A stretch of DNA of 39,601 nt, taken from assembly GCA_012960415.1 (NCBI GenBank), contig DUBH01000019.1, forward strand, positions 102,720 through 142,320. The letters run 5' to 3'. Of this stretch, positions 7,474-15,452 are shown in pieces. Source of the stretch: Henriciella sp. Lineage in GTDB: Bacteria > Pseudomonadota > Alphaproteobacteria > Caulobacterales > Hyphomonadaceae. The position numbers and the translations under genes are program-made. Position 1 is the first letter of the stretch; each line of letters opens with the position of its first letter. A model generated the notes under the pieces. That model had not been told where the DNA came from. It saw only the letters and a list, made by a program, of their open reading frames with translations, and ran no database searches.

Positions 7474-8145
7474 TTAGAAGCCTTTGAGTTCGGCAAACTC
7501 GTGGACCTCGGCCCGCTCGGCGCGAAGCTGATTCACCGGATGGTCCGGGTCCGGATAGCCGACGGCCATGCCGCAATAGAGCATCTCAGTCTCTCCAAGG
7601 CTGAAATGCTCTTTCAGCGATGGGCGAAGGATGCCCCAGCACTCCTGAAAACAGCTGCCCCAGCCGCGCTCTTCGGCGAGCAGGGCCAGCGTTTGCATGA
7701 ACATGCCGGTATGTGCCCACTGGCCATGGCCCATACGCTCATCAATCACGAAGAAGACAGCCAGCGGCGCATCGAAGAAACGGAAATTACGCGAGAACCA
7801 TTGAATTCGCCCGGCCTTGTCTTCACGCGGGATATCAAGCTTCTCATACATCATCTCGCCGACTCTGCGGCGCCGCGCTTCATGCGGCTCCCAGAGGTCC
7901 TTGGGATAGATCGGCCGGTCTGTCCGCTCCCCGCGCGGGTCTTCGGCGAGCTTTTTCTGCGCAAGATCAATGACGGCCTGCTTTTCAGCGCCGGTCACCG
8001 CGATCACCCGCCAAGGCTGAAGGTTACCACCAGACGGCGCCCGCTGCGCTGTCGCCAGCCAGTCACGCACCTCATCGGCGGTGATCTGCTTGTCGAGAAA
8101 TGCGCGCGTCGAGATGCGCTGATTTACGGCCTGGCTGACATCCAT
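7474..8145 (-). CDS. Nitroreductase family FMN oxidoreductase (second of two)
   Basis: 223 residues, same family and size class as the enzyme at 1254-1931. Visible marks: NQRISTRAF near the N-terminus, RAPSGGNLQPWRVI (FMN/substrate motif), RNFRFFDAPLAVFF in the middle and ERGWGSCFQECW followed by GMAVGYPDPDHP near the C-terminus. ATG 8145 has a textbook AAGGAG nine bases upstream. Expected cytosolic, NAD(P)H- and FMN-dependent; the natural substrate is unknown. It lies upstream of the H-NOX operon on the same strand, but a 250-bp gap with its own regulatory features separates them, so co-transcription is not assumed. Confidence 0.92.
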   Translation of the reverse strand: MDVSQAVNQRISTRAFLDKQITADEVRDWLATAQRAPSGGNLQPWRVIAVTGAEKQAVIDLAQKKLAEDPRGERTDRPIYPKDLWEPHEARRRRVGEMMYEKLDIPREDKAGRIQWFSRNFRFFDAPLAVFFVIDERMGHGQWAHTGMFMQTLALLAEERGWGSCFQECWGILRPSLKEHFSLGETEMLYCGMAVGYPDPDHPVNQLRAERAEVHEFAELKGF

Positions 8146-8214
8146 GGGTCGGGTCTCCTTGCTTGAGAGAAGCGGTCTAGGACAGCGACGTTAGGGAAGG
8201 GAAGAGCCTGAGCT

Positions 8215-8652
8215 TTAGAGGCGCGGAAGAAACAGATAGCGAAGCATCAAAATGGTGGTCGGGATGGCGATCCCGATGAGTGCTAGAGCCAGGACGAGCC
8301 AAAGCGAGGTGTCAAAGAGAAGGCCTGCGCAAAGCGCGGACATGGACGCAACCTGGCAAATGTCCAGCCAGTTCCCGTATCTTGCGAAATCGATCATCAT
8401 GACAACGATCAATGCGATCAAAGGGGGAAGCAGTAGCCCTATCAACAGCCAACCACCTGCGATCTGCCTCGGCTCCAGCCAACCAAGCAGGGGGACACAG
8501 ACAAGGCCGCAGATGAAAACCAAGAGATCCCGCTTCCGTGGCGGCTCTTGGTGCGCGGCATACTGCGCGCGCAATTCGTCCGTCATCGTGGCACTGTTCA
8601 GTACCGCACCATTAGGCCCGAAAACCGGCGCCTGCTGTTCTGCATCAGTCAT
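8215..8652 (-). CDS. Small four-helix membrane protein of unknown function
   Basis: 145 residues. The soluble N-terminus (about 1-40) ends in a basic PPRKRD stretch, followed by about four hydrophobic helices: LLVFICGLVCVPLLGW, GGWLLIGLLLPPLIALIVVM, VASMSALCAGLLFD and LWLVLALALIGIAIPTTILM. No family motif is recognised. The start at ATG 8652 has only a weak ribosome binding site. The gene is preceded on its strand by a strong terminator that ends the SYLF gene, so it is probably transcribed independently. The hydrophobic pattern and absence of stops support a real gene. Confidence 0.65.
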   Translation of the reverse strand: MTDAEQQAPVFGPNGAVLNSATMTDELRAQYAAHQEPPRKRDLLVFICGLVCVPLLGWLEPRQIAGGWLLIGLLLPPLIALIVVMMIDFARYGNWLDICQVASMSALCAGLLFDTSLWLVLALALIGIAIPTTILMLRYLFLPRL

Positions 8653-8687
8653 GATGTGAAGCTACGTCACCATGCCGGTCATGAACA

Positions 8688-8720
8688 CAAAAAAGAAGGC
8701 GCCCCCATGGAGCGCCTTCT
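8688..8720 (-). terminator. Rho-independent terminator of the SYLF gene
   Basis: On the minus strand a 9-bp stem (AGAAGGCGC / GCGCCTTCT, 8694-8720 with a 9-nt loop) is followed by a run of six T. It starts 23 bp after the SYLF stop codon and is the clearest intrinsic terminator in the window. Confidence 0.9.
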
Positions 8721-8743
8721 GATCAGTGAAATTGGGCCACAGA

Positions 8744-9418
8744 CTAGTAGCTGTCGTCCATTTCCATCATGTCGTCGTCATCATGGTCCATATCGTCATG
8801 GTCCATATCGTCATGGTCCATCATGTCATCATCGTCTTCGGCTTCCGGCTCATCGTCATGCCAGATGCGTAGCGCGTTGACGCTAAGCTCTGCATTCAGG
8901 CCTTCAGCGTTAATGATGTAGATGCGCGGGTCGCCCGTCGCAGTCATGGCATTCGCGTCAGCGTCGACAACGGTCGCGCCAGCTGCAGCACCGACTTCCC
9001 ATTCGTCGCCGTCCATCAGCTCATCAAGAGCGTCCTGCTCACGGAAGACATAGACCATCTCTGACTGGTCGACGCCGGCCTGAAGGCCGACAGATGCCTT
9101 GCCGATATAATATTGGCCGGTTGGCTCACCGTCGATGAAGAGCACGCCTTCACCGCCTGCGCCGCCAACGATCAGGTCAGCTTTCCAGACTTCCGGGAAG
9201 ACGAGCACGCCAGCTGCGGCGTCAATGTCTGCGGCACAGGTCTCTGCTACGGCGCGGCAATTGTCGAGCGTTTGCTTTGCGTCCTGCACGTTTTCAAATT
9301 TATAGGCCTTTTCGCCGCCTTCCTTGTGGTGGTCGGCGAAGGCGGGCGCACCTGCGAAAAGCACCGCTGCGCCTGCTGCGAGCGTAGAATTGCGAAGAAG
9401 AGTCTTTGAGAGTTTCAT
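8744..9418 (-). CDS. Secreted SYLF (YSC84-like) domain protein with Asp/Met/His tail
   Basis: 224 residues from ATG 9418 (AGGAGG upstream); the frame opens earlier, at 9466, but those residues precede the signal peptide and lack an RBS. The signal peptide ends near residue 28 (GAPAFA, then DHHKEGG). The body matches the SYLF fold: AAGVLVFPEVWKADLIVGGAGGEGVL, then GQYYIGKASVGLQAGVDQSEMVYVF and a final ADANAMTATGDPRIYIIN region. SYLF domains bind phosphoinositides in eukaryotes; bacterial members are periplasmic or surface proteins of unclear role. The last ~35 residues are almost only Asp, Met, His and Glu (MDHDD units), encoded by a 15-bp DNA repeat, which suggests metal binding. It has its own terminator, so it is probably monocistronic. 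Confidence 0.88.
   Translation of the reverse strand: MKLSKTLLRNSTLAAGAAVLFAGAPAFADHHKEGGEKAYKFENVQDAKQTLDNCRAVAETCAADIDAAAGVLVFPEVWKADLIVGGAGGEGVLFIDGEPTGQYYIGKASVGLQAGVDQSEMVYVFREQDALDELMDGDEWEVGAAAGATVVDADANAMTATGDPRIYIINAEGLNAELSVNALRIWHDDEPEAEDDDDMMDHDDMDHDDMDHDDDDMMEMDDSY
8783..8821 (+). repeat. 15-bp tandem repeat in the SYLF gene tail
   Basis: The unit ATGGTCCATATCGTC occurs at 8783-8797 and 8798-8812 and is followed by a partial third copy (ATGGTCCAT, 8813-8821). On the coding strand each unit encodes five residues of the MDHDD type. Being in frame, unit gain or loss would change tail length without a frameshift. Confidence 0.85.
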
Positions 9419-9493
9419 GGCGTTCTGCCTCCTGAACTTGCGTTCACTCTGAGCCTTATTGCCCAAAGCTTGGTGTGGCAGAAGAAACCCTCA

Positions 9494-9508
9494 CACGCGG
9501 GGCGTGTT
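9494..9508 (-). terminator. Short hairpin downstream of erpA
   Basis: ACACGC and GCGTGT pair across a 3-nt loop about 32 bp after the erpA stop on the minus strand, followed by GAGGGTTTCTTC. The weak U content makes this only a possible terminator; it also lies in the SYLF upstream region. Confidence 0.3.
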
Positions 9509-9539
9509 CCAAAAAATGCAGGAAATGCCAGTTAGCGGA

Positions 9540-9866
9540 TTAGAGAGAAAAGCTCGTCCCGCAGCCGCATGCGGCTGTTGCATTGGGGTTATTGATCTTG
9601 AAGGCGGCGCCGATCAGCTCGTTCGAAAAGTCGATTTCGGAGCCGCGCATGAATTCCATGCTCATCTCATCGACGAGGACACGCGCGCCGTCACGCTCGA
9701 CGACGATATCATCGTCATTCTTCGTGTCCTCAAGGTCGAATTTGTAGGAAAAGCCCGAGCAGCCACCACCTTCGACTGACACACGAAGGTAGTCCTTGCC
9801 GGACTGTTTCGCCAGAATCGCATTAATGCGCCGGGCAGCATTCTCTGAAAGGGTGACGTCGGTCAT
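9540..9866 (-). CDS. erpA: A-type iron-sulfur cluster carrier/insertion protein (ErpA/IscA family)
   Basis: 108 residues of the HesB/IscA/ErpA fold, which holds and passes Fe-S clusters to apo-proteins in the cytosol. The three conserved cysteines are present: Cys36 in EGGGCSGFSY and Cys100/Cys102 in AACGCGTSF at the C-terminus. The start is fixed: TGA lies two codons upstream (TGA CTC ATG), so ATG 9866 is the only option. That ATG lies opposite the dgt start, sharing the palindrome CATG at 9864-9867. Placement beside dgt is common in alphaproteobacteria, which favours the name erpA over iscA, though sequence alone does not prove it. Confidence 0.9.
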   Translation of the reverse strand: MTDVTLSENAARRINAILAKQSGKDYLRVSVEGGGCSGFSYKFDLEDTKNDDDIVVERDGARVLVDEMSMEFMRGSEIDFSNELIGAAFKINNPNATAACGCGTSFSL

Positions 9867-11067
9867 GAGTCACAAGATAGGTAAACCTGCGCTTCCAGAA
9901 AAGAGAGCGGTGTTTGCGACACTGTGGGAAACCTCTCGTGGGCGTTTCCACGAAGAGGCTGAATCGGCCACACGTACGCCGTTTCAGCGCGACCGCGACC
10001 GCATCATCCATTCGTCGGGATTTCGCCGCCTGAAGCAGAAAACGCAGGTTTTCGTGGCCCATGAGGGCGATCACTACCGCACGCGGCTTACCCATTCATT
10101 GGAAGTTGCGCAGATCGCGCGCTCCGTTGCGCGCAGGCTTGGCGTCGATGAAGACCTCGCAGAGGCGATGGCGCTGGCCCATGATCTAGGTCATCCGCCC
10201 TTTGGCCATGCCGGTGAAGACCAGCTCGACGCCTGTATGGAAGCCTATGAAGGCTTCGATCACAATGCGCAGACCTTGCGCGTCGTGACCCGACTGGAAC
10301 AGCGCTATCCGAACTTTGACGGCCTCAACCTGACCTGGGAGATGCTTGAGGGTCTCGTTAAACACAACGGCCCGCTGATTACCGACGGCACGCCTGTTTC
10401 AGCGCTGCCGGCCGCTTTCCGCGACTTCCCGCAGCTGGAGCGGCTAGAGCTTGACCAGTTCGCAGGCCCAGAAGCGCAGATTGCGGCGCTTGCAGACGAT
10501 ATCGCCTACAATAATCACGACATTGATGACGGCATCGCTGCTGGCCTCTTTAGCATCGATGACATGTTGCACCTGCCAATGGTTGGCGATGTCTTCCGCT
10601 CTGTACGGATTGAGCATCCGGTGCTCGACACGCAGCGCACGGTCTATGAAGCCGTCCGCCGCCTGATTGGTCTCTGGGTCGATGACCTTGTGACCGAGAC
10701 CAGCGCGCGCGTGGCGAAGTACAATCCCCAATCTGCTGCCGAAGTCAGGGCGCTGCCAGAGCCTCTAGTGGCGTTCTCAGAGGATTTCGACGCGCAGCAA
10801 AGGGCGCTCCGGGCCTTCCTGTTTGAGCGGATGTACAAGCATTACAAGGTCAACCGGATGCGCAGCCAGGCCAAACGAGTGCTGAAAGAGCTGTTTGAGC
10901 TCTTCCTTGCCGAGCCGGATATCCTTCCGCCGCCGCTGCGGCAGGACGCCGAGCAGGCGCCAGAGGCGCGCCGGGCAAGGCTGGTCTGCGACTATATCGC
11001 CGGAATGACCGACAATTATGCCATCGACCTGCACCGCAAGGTTTTCAGCATTGAAGGCATTGTCTGA
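9865..11067 (+). CDS. dgt: Deoxyguanosinetriphosphate triphosphohydrolase-like protein
   Basis: 400 residues from ATG 9865 (MSHKIGKPAL). An HD-domain dNTP triphosphohydrolase of the short bacterial type that releases tripolyphosphate and controls dNTP pools. Seen: ESATRTPFQRDRDRIIHSSGFRRL, then the HD residues His77 (LTHSLEVAQI), His106-Asp107 (LAHDLGHPPFGHAG) and the later ADDIAYNNHDIDDG aspartate. The frame extends upstream to 9796 through the erpA coding region, but those 23 residues do not resemble the family. It opens the long plus-strand block of housekeeping genes, 100 bp before the SPOR gene. In many alphaproteobacteria argS sits in that gap; here it is absent. Confidence 0.93.
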   Translation: MSHKIGKPALPEKRAVFATLWETSRGRFHEEAESATRTPFQRDRDRIIHSSGFRRLKQKTQVFVAHEGDHYRTRLTHSLEVAQIARSVARRLGVDEDLAEAMALAHDLGHPPFGHAGEDQLDACMEAYEGFDHNAQTLRVVTRLEQRYPNFDGLNLTWEMLEGLVKHNGPLITDGTPVSALPAAFRDFPQLERLELDQFAGPEAQIAALADDIAYNNHDIDDGIAAGLFSIDDMLHLPMVGDVFRSVRIEHPVLDTQRTVYEAVRRLIGLWVDDLVTETSARVAKYNPQSAAEVRALPEPLVAFSEDFDAQQRALRAFLFERMYKHYKVNRMRSQAKRVLKELFELFLAEPDILPPPLRQDAEQAPEARRARLVCDYIAGMTDNYAIDLHRKVFSIEGIV

Positions 11068-11167
11068 GCGGCCGACAGGGCAAAGGGCACGCTGATTCAA
11101 GGATCGTTAACAAAGCACCGGCAATTTCTTAACCAATAATCAGAGGCGACGAAGGGGCAGGCGTGCG

Positions 11168-11980
11168 ATGAGCCACGGCAGCAACAGATACGACTACGCG
11201 TCCTATGAGGATGAATATCGCGGCTTCGAGATCCGCGACGATGAGTCTGCGCGCGGACCACTGATCCTTGCTTTGGCAATCGGTGTCCTCATCGTCTTCG
11301 CAGCTGTCGTCTGGAACACCTATCGTCAGGGGCTTCGAGAAGAAGACGGCGAGCTGCCAATGGTCATGGCGGACGCGGAGCCGTTCAAGTCGGTGCCAGA
11401 AGACCGCGGCGGCATCCAGATCGAGGACCTCGATCGCAGGCTGTACGACAATATGGATGGGTCGACCCGCCCGCCAGAACCTCAACCTGTCGCTGGCGAG
11501 CGCGAACTTGCAATGCTGGCAGGCCCGCCAATGGATCTTCGGGGTGGGTCTGGTTCAAGCTCATCGCAGGGCGCAGCCCCGGCAGAGGTGCAGGCTGATG
11601 ACCTGCCACCGCTGGAACAGCCAGTGCCGGCCGCGAGCGAAGAGCGCCATGGCGAGCCTTCAATTGATCCGGCACCACCAGTTGAGCCAGCCAGAAGCAA
11701 TGGCCGCTTTGCCTTCACCGCCAATGGGCCATTCCTTGTCCAGATATCGGCCGTTCGCACGCAGGCAGCCGCTGACGAGGCGTGGAGCCGGGTGTTGAGC
11801 CGCTATCCGGATGTCTTCACGGGTGCCCAGAAAGTGGTCGAACGCGCCGATCTTGGCGCAGATGGCATCTTCTTCAGGGTCAGGGCAGGGCGTTTTGATA
11901 CACGAAGCGATGCAAGCGAATTCTGCGAATCCTATAAACGTGCTGGTGGAGACTGTATCATCACTCGCGAGACGCCATGA
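11168..11980 (+). CDS. SPOR-domain membrane protein
   Basis: 270 residues: a short cytosolic acidic/Tyr-rich N-terminus, one membrane helix (about 31-48, LILALAIGVLIVFAAVVW), a long low-complexity Pro/Ser/Glu linker, and a C-terminal SPOR domain from about residue 185 (FLVQISAVRTQAAADEAW ... FFRVRAGRFDTRSDASEFC). SPOR domains bind denuded glycan strands of septal peptidoglycan, so an inner-membrane protein reaching to the division site is expected. The stop overlaps the nagZ start by 4 nt (ATGA), linking it to cell-wall recycling. Two GTTAAC/CTTAACC boxes 27 bp apart lie just upstream, but they do not form a full CtrA site. Confidence 0.9.
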   Translation: MSHGSNRYDYASYEDEYRGFEIRDDESARGPLILALAIGVLIVFAAVVWNTYRQGLREEDGELPMVMADAEPFKSVPEDRGGIQIEDLDRRLYDNMDGSTRPPEPQPVAGERELAMLAGPPMDLRGGSGSSSSQGAAPAEVQADDLPPLEQPVPAASEERHGEPSIDPAPPVEPARSNGRFAFTANGPFLVQISAVRTQAAADEAWSRVLSRYPDVFTGAQKVVERADLGADGIFFRVRAGRFDTRSDASEFCESYKRAGGDCIITRETP

Positions 11981-13020
11981 CCAACAAGGCTTGTATATTG
12001 AGCATTTCGGGGCCGGTTCTTCAAAAGGAGGAATCGGCCCTTTTCGCAGATCAGAAGCCCTGGGGAGTGATCCTTATGGGCCGGTCCTGCCAGACGCGCG
12101 ACCAGGTGCGCCGCTGCGTCGATGATATCTGGGAAGCAGTTGGCCGTGAGATCCTGATCTTCATCGACCAGGAAGGCGGCCGCGTTGCCCGCCTGAAATC
12201 GCCTGAATGGCCGCTTTTCCCGCGCGGTGAGCTTTATGGTGAGCTGTATGGCCGTGACAGGGAGCTGGGGCTGGAGGCGACCTGGCTCGGTCACCGCCTG
12301 ATGGCCGCTGAGCTGACCGCCTTGGGTATCCACGCAGACTGCGCGCCGGTGTGCGACCTGCCGCAGCCGGGCGCACATGACGTCATCGGTGATAGGGCCT
12401 TCGGTACCGATCCGGACGTGGTCGGTGCGATCGCGACAGCTGCGCTAAAAGGTCTTGAGGATGGCGGCGTTGCGGGGGTGATCAAACACATTCCGGGCCA
12501 TGGCCGCTCGACGGCAGACAGCCATCTGGAGCTGCCGCGCGTCACAGCGGGCGACAATGAGCTGTCTTCGGATTTTGCCGCTTTCAGGCACGTTGCGCAC
12601 GCGCCGATGGCCATGACGTCCCATATTTCCTATGATTTTTTCGATGAAGGACGTGCTGCGACGGTCTCTCCGATCATGATTAATGAGGTCATCCGGCAGC
12701 GAATCGGGTTTGATGGTCTCCTTATGACAGACGATCTTGGCATGCAGGCTCTTGGCGGAACGCTCACCGAGCGCGCTGACGCGTCTATTGCTGCGGGCTG
12801 CGATATACTGCTTCATTGCTCGGGCTTCCTGCGTGAGCCAGACGCGATCCTTGCTGAAATGCGTGAGGTGGCAGAGGCTGCGCCAGAGCTGTCAGGCAAG
12901 GGGCTAGAGCGCGCAGATGCGGCTGAAGCGGCCGCTCAGCGCGAAAAGCCGTTCGATGTCGAAGCAGGATGGGCGCGTTTCAAATCGCTCATTCCGAATG
13001 TGGGACCGTTTAGCGTATGA
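11977..13020 (+). CDS. nagZ: Beta-N-acetylhexosaminidase NagZ (GH3)
   Basis: 347 residues, a single-domain glycoside hydrolase family 3 enzyme that removes N-acetylglucosamine from anhydro-muropeptides during cytosolic peptidoglycan recycling. Visible motifs: FIDQEGGRVARL, the family hallmark KHIPGHG (170-176), the catalytic Asp181-x-His183 dyad in GRSTADSHLELP, and the nucleophile Asp252 in LLMTDDLGM. There is no signal peptide, as expected. The ATG overlaps the SPOR stop and its own stop overlaps the scpA start, both as ATGA, so all are translated from one message. Confidence 0.95.
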   Translation: MTNKACILSISGPVLQKEESALFADQKPWGVILMGRSCQTRDQVRRCVDDIWEAVGREILIFIDQEGGRVARLKSPEWPLFPRGELYGELYGRDRELGLEATWLGHRLMAAELTALGIHADCAPVCDLPQPGAHDVIGDRAFGTDPDVVGAIATAALKGLEDGGVAGVIKHIPGHGRSTADSHLELPRVTAGDNELSSDFAAFRHVAHAPMAMTSHISYDFFDEGRAATVSPIMINEVIRQRIGFDGLLMTDDLGMQALGGTLTERADASIAAGCDILLHCSGFLREPDAILAEMREVAEAAPELSGKGLERADAAEAAAQREKPFDVEAGWARFKSLIPNVGPFSV

Positions 13021-13835
13021 GTTCGCAACTTGTATCCAGCGACCTGATCGACCGCGATGACCTCGAGACCGGGGATTATTTTGCGGTTGATATCGATGGA
13101 TATGAGGGGCCGCTTCACCTGCTGCTCGATCTGGCACGCCGCCAGAAGGTCGACCTTCTGAAAGTGTCGATGCTGGAGCTGGCGAACCAGTATATCGACT
13201 TCATCGAAGACGCTCGTAAAAAGCGGATCGATCTTGCCGCAGACTATCTCCTGATGGCGGCATGGCTCGCCTTCATGAAGTCCCGCCTGCTGCTGCCTAA
13301 GCCTGAAAAGGCCGCCAATGATGAGGTCGATGGCGAGGAGATGGCGGCGCGGCTTGCCTTCCGCCTGAAGCGGCTTGAGGCGATGCGCGAGGCCGGCGAG
13401 GAGCTTATGGATCTCGCGCAGCTAGGGCAGGAAGTGTTTCTGCGCGGGGCGCCTGAACAACCGCGCGTTATCAAGCATACCGAATACGATACATCTCTCT
13501 GGCACTTGATGCAGGCCTTTGGCGGTATCCGTCAGCGCCGTGAGGAAGCGGCCCCGCACAAGGTTGTGCATCAATATGTTCTGCCACTGGAGCACGCGCG
13601 CGACTCGCTCAAAAGTTTGAGCAAGATGATCGATAGCTGGGCCAGCCTTGATGAACTTCGCCAGCGCATGAAGGATGTCGCAGGCGACATTCCGCCCCGG
13701 TCGGTCACAGCGAGCGTCTTTGCGGCCGCACTGGAACTGGCGCGCGATGGCGACATTGAAATCCGGCAGGGAGCTCATTTCCAGCCGCTTTACCTGCGCG
13801 GTAGCCAGGACAGACAGGAAGGGATAGGCGGATGA
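13017..13835 (+). CDS. scpA: Segregation and condensation protein A
   Basis: 272 residues. ScpA is the kleisin that bridges SMC heads and binds ScpB in the chromosome condensation complex. The N-terminal kleisin block is clear (YEGPLHLLLDLARRQKVDLLKVSMLELANQYIDFIE region), followed by AADYLLMAAWLAFMKSRLLLP, a long helical middle and a winged-helix C-terminus (PPRSVTASVFAAALELARDG). It is sandwiched between nagZ and scpB with ATGA overlaps at both ends, which fits equimolar ScpA/ScpB synthesis. Confidence 0.95.
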   Translation: MSSQLVSSDLIDRDDLETGDYFAVDIDGYEGPLHLLLDLARRQKVDLLKVSMLELANQYIDFIEDARKKRIDLAADYLLMAAWLAFMKSRLLLPKPEKAANDEVDGEEMAARLAFRLKRLEAMREAGEELMDLAQLGQEVFLRGAPEQPRVIKHTEYDTSLWHLMQAFGGIRQRREEAAPHKVVHQYVLPLEHARDSLKSLSKMIDSWASLDELRQRMKDVAGDIPPRSVTASVFAAALELARDGDIEIRQGAHFQPLYLRGSQDRQEGIGG

Positions 13836-14614
13836 CCGCAATACCCCGCTTTGAAAATGAGAAGCTCGAAGACGCCCCGGAGGAGATCCGCGACGCGGTA
13901 CGTCAGCTGTCCTTTGCCTATAAGCGCTCTGAAGAGCTCCTGAAGCGTGAGGCTGAAGGCGGCGCGGATGTCATCGCCGACGCGCTGCGACGGGCTGAAG
14001 CCATCCTCTTTGCCGCCGGTGAGCCGCTGAGCGCCGAACAGGTCGCTGAAGTGTTGCCGCAGGGCATTGATGCCGCAACGGTGCTCATGTCGCTCAAGGC
14101 GGCCTATGCGCATCGCGGTGTGACGCTAGTCGAAGTGGCTGGCAAGTGGCGCTTCCAAACGGCTGAAGACCTTGCCTATCTCTTCGTTGAAGAGCGCCAG
14201 GAGCAGAAGAAGCTGTCTCAGGCCGCACTCGAAACGCTCGCTATCATTTCCTACGGTCAGCCTGTCACGCGCGCTGAGATCGAAGCTGTGCGCGGTGTGG
14301 CCGTTTCCAAGGGCACGATCGACCAGCTCATGGAAGCAGGATGGGTGAAGATAAAAGGACGTCGCCAGACACCGGGCCGCCCGGTGACCTACGGCACCAC
14401 CAATGGCTTCCTGGAGCATTTCGGGCTCGAAAGCCTCGACATGTTGCCCGGGCGCGCCGAGCTGCAGGCAGGCGGTCTCCTCTCTGACGTCGTCCCGGCT
14501 GATTTCGACCCGGGTGATATCGACATGCCGATGTCAGATGGCGAAGCAGACGACCACGCAAATGATGAGGAAGGCGCCTTCATGACCGACTTCATGGATG
14601 GTGAGGACGATTGA
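13832..14614 (+). CDS. scpB: Segregation and condensation protein B
   Basis: 260 residues, partner of ScpA in SMC-ScpAB. Two winged-helix units are seen: ALRRAEAILFAAGEPLSAEQVAEVLP and the strongly conserved LSQAALETLAIISYGQPVTRAEIEAVRGV, then GRRQTPGRPVTYGTTNGFLEHFGLESL. The N-terminus (1-45) contains extra helical sequence, and the C-terminal ~55 residues form an acidic, Asp/Glu/Met-rich tail that is probably disordered. Start ATG 13832 overlaps the scpA stop by 4 nt. A longer gap (83 bp) to tatA suggests a secondary promoter there. Confidence 0.94.
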   Translation: MTAIPRFENEKLEDAPEEIRDAVRQLSFAYKRSEELLKREAEGGADVIADALRRAEAILFAAGEPLSAEQVAEVLPQGIDAATVLMSLKAAYAHRGVTLVEVAGKWRFQTAEDLAYLFVEERQEQKKLSQAALETLAIISYGQPVTRAEIEAVRGVAVSKGTIDQLMEAGWVKIKGRRQTPGRPVTYGTTNGFLEHFGLESLDMLPGRAELQAGGLLSDVVPADFDPGDIDMPMSDGEADDHANDEEGAFMTDFMDGEDD

Positions 14615-14642
14615 TCGCACGCCTTTGTGTGATCGTTACCCA

Positions 14643-14671
14643 TTGAGACTTATCCTGATGGGCGCTACTTG
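14643..14671 (+). promoter_or_regulatory. Possible promoter upstream of tatA
   Basis: TTGAGA (14643-14648) and TACTTG (14666-14671) are separated by 17 bp in the only sizeable gap between scpB and tatB. The -10 match is weak. Read-through from scpB is equally possible. Confidence 0.25.
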
Positions 14672-14697
14672 TTCAGAAGAACTTCTGGAGACGTTCC

Positions 14698-14952
14698 ATG
14701 GCCCCTAGCTGGATGCAGCTTCTTATCGTGCTGATCGTTGCCCTTCTGCTGTTTGGCGGACGTGGGCGTATTTCATCCATCATGGGTGACATGGCCAAAG
14801 GCGTCCGCAGCTTCCGCAAGGGGCTGAACGACGACGAGGAGGCAGACAGCGAGGACAAGGACAATTCCAAGTCCAAACAGTCGCGCCACCTCAGTGACGA
14901 CAAGATGGTGAACGTCACGCCTGAGAAGGACAAGTCGAAAACCTCCAGCTGA
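14698..14952 (+). CDS. tatA: Sec-independent protein translocase subunit TatA
   Basis: 84 residues: an N-terminal membrane helix ([16 protein letters not shown]), the FG hinge, an amphipathic helix ([21 protein letters not shown]) and a charged, probably disordered tail. TatA oligomerises to form the passage for folded proteins with twin-arginine signals. It is first of tatABC; TatB starts 23 bp after its stop. The RGRIS sequence after the hinge is the usual alphaproteobacterial variant of the KLPEL motif. Ribosome binding sequence CTGGAGACG precedes the ATG. Confidence 0.93.
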   Translation: MAPSWMQLLIVLIVALLLFGGRGRISSIMGDMAKGVRSFRKGLNDDEEADSEDKDNSKSKQSRHLSDDKMVNVTPEKDKSKTSS

Positions 14953-14975
14953 CAGGCAAGTGAGGCCGGCTTAGC

Positions 14976-15452
14976 ATGCTTCCACAATTTGGTCTCACCG
15001 AGTTCATGCTCGTGGCGATTGTTGCGTTAATTGTCGTGGGTCCGAAGGATCTGCCGTTGATGATGCGCAAGCTTGGCCAGTTTGTTGCCAAGGGCCGCGC
15101 CATGGCGCGCGAGTTTCAGTCTGCTTTCGATGATATTGCCCGCCAGGCGGAGCTTGATGAGCTTCGCAAGGAAATCGAAGACCTTCGCCGCGACAATGCG
15201 CTGACCGAAGCGGTCAACGACATGAAGAAGGCGGAAAGCGACATCAATCGCCGCGTGATGATGGAAAACCCCTGGCCCGAAGCGGGCAAGGAAGGTGGAC
15301 CGGGTGTCATTCCGGATGACAAGACCGCACCGGCCGTGTCGGGCGAGAGCGCCTCGAGTGAGAAGTCGACCTCAACCGGTGAAGAGGCCGATGCCGCGCC
15401 GGATTCGCCGTCTACGCCTGACGACGATGGGAAGAAGGCTGCGTCCTCATGA
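14976..15452 (+). CDS. tatB: Sec-independent protein translocase subunit TatB
   Basis: 158 residues. N-terminal helix (FGLTEFMLVAIVALIVVGPKDLP), the GPKDLP hinge typical of TatB, the amphipathic helix MMRKLGQFVAKGRAMAREFQ and a long coiled-coil (AFDDIARQAELDELRKEIEDL region), then an acidic Ser/Glu/Asp tail. TatB forms the twin-arginine signal receptor with TatC. The stop overlaps the tatC start by ATGA at 15449-15452. Confidence 0.94.
   Translation: MLPQFGLTEFMLVAIVALIVVGPKDLPLMMRKLGQFVAKGRAMAREFQSAFDDIARQAELDELRKEIEDLRRDNALTEAVNDMKKAESDINRRVMMENPWPEAGKEGGPGVIPDDKTAPAVSGESASSEKSTSTGEEADAAPDSPSTPDDDGKKAASS

Noticed and set aside
8783-8821. 15-bp tandem repeat as a non-coding element
   Set aside because: It is in frame within the SYLF gene and encodes its acidic Met/His tail, so it is recorded as a coding repeat.
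11106-11146. GTTAAC and CTTAACC boxes upstream of the SPOR gene as a CtrA site
   Set aside because: The CtrA pattern needs TTAA-N7-TTAA; the boxes here are too far apart and neither has a second half-site at the right distance.
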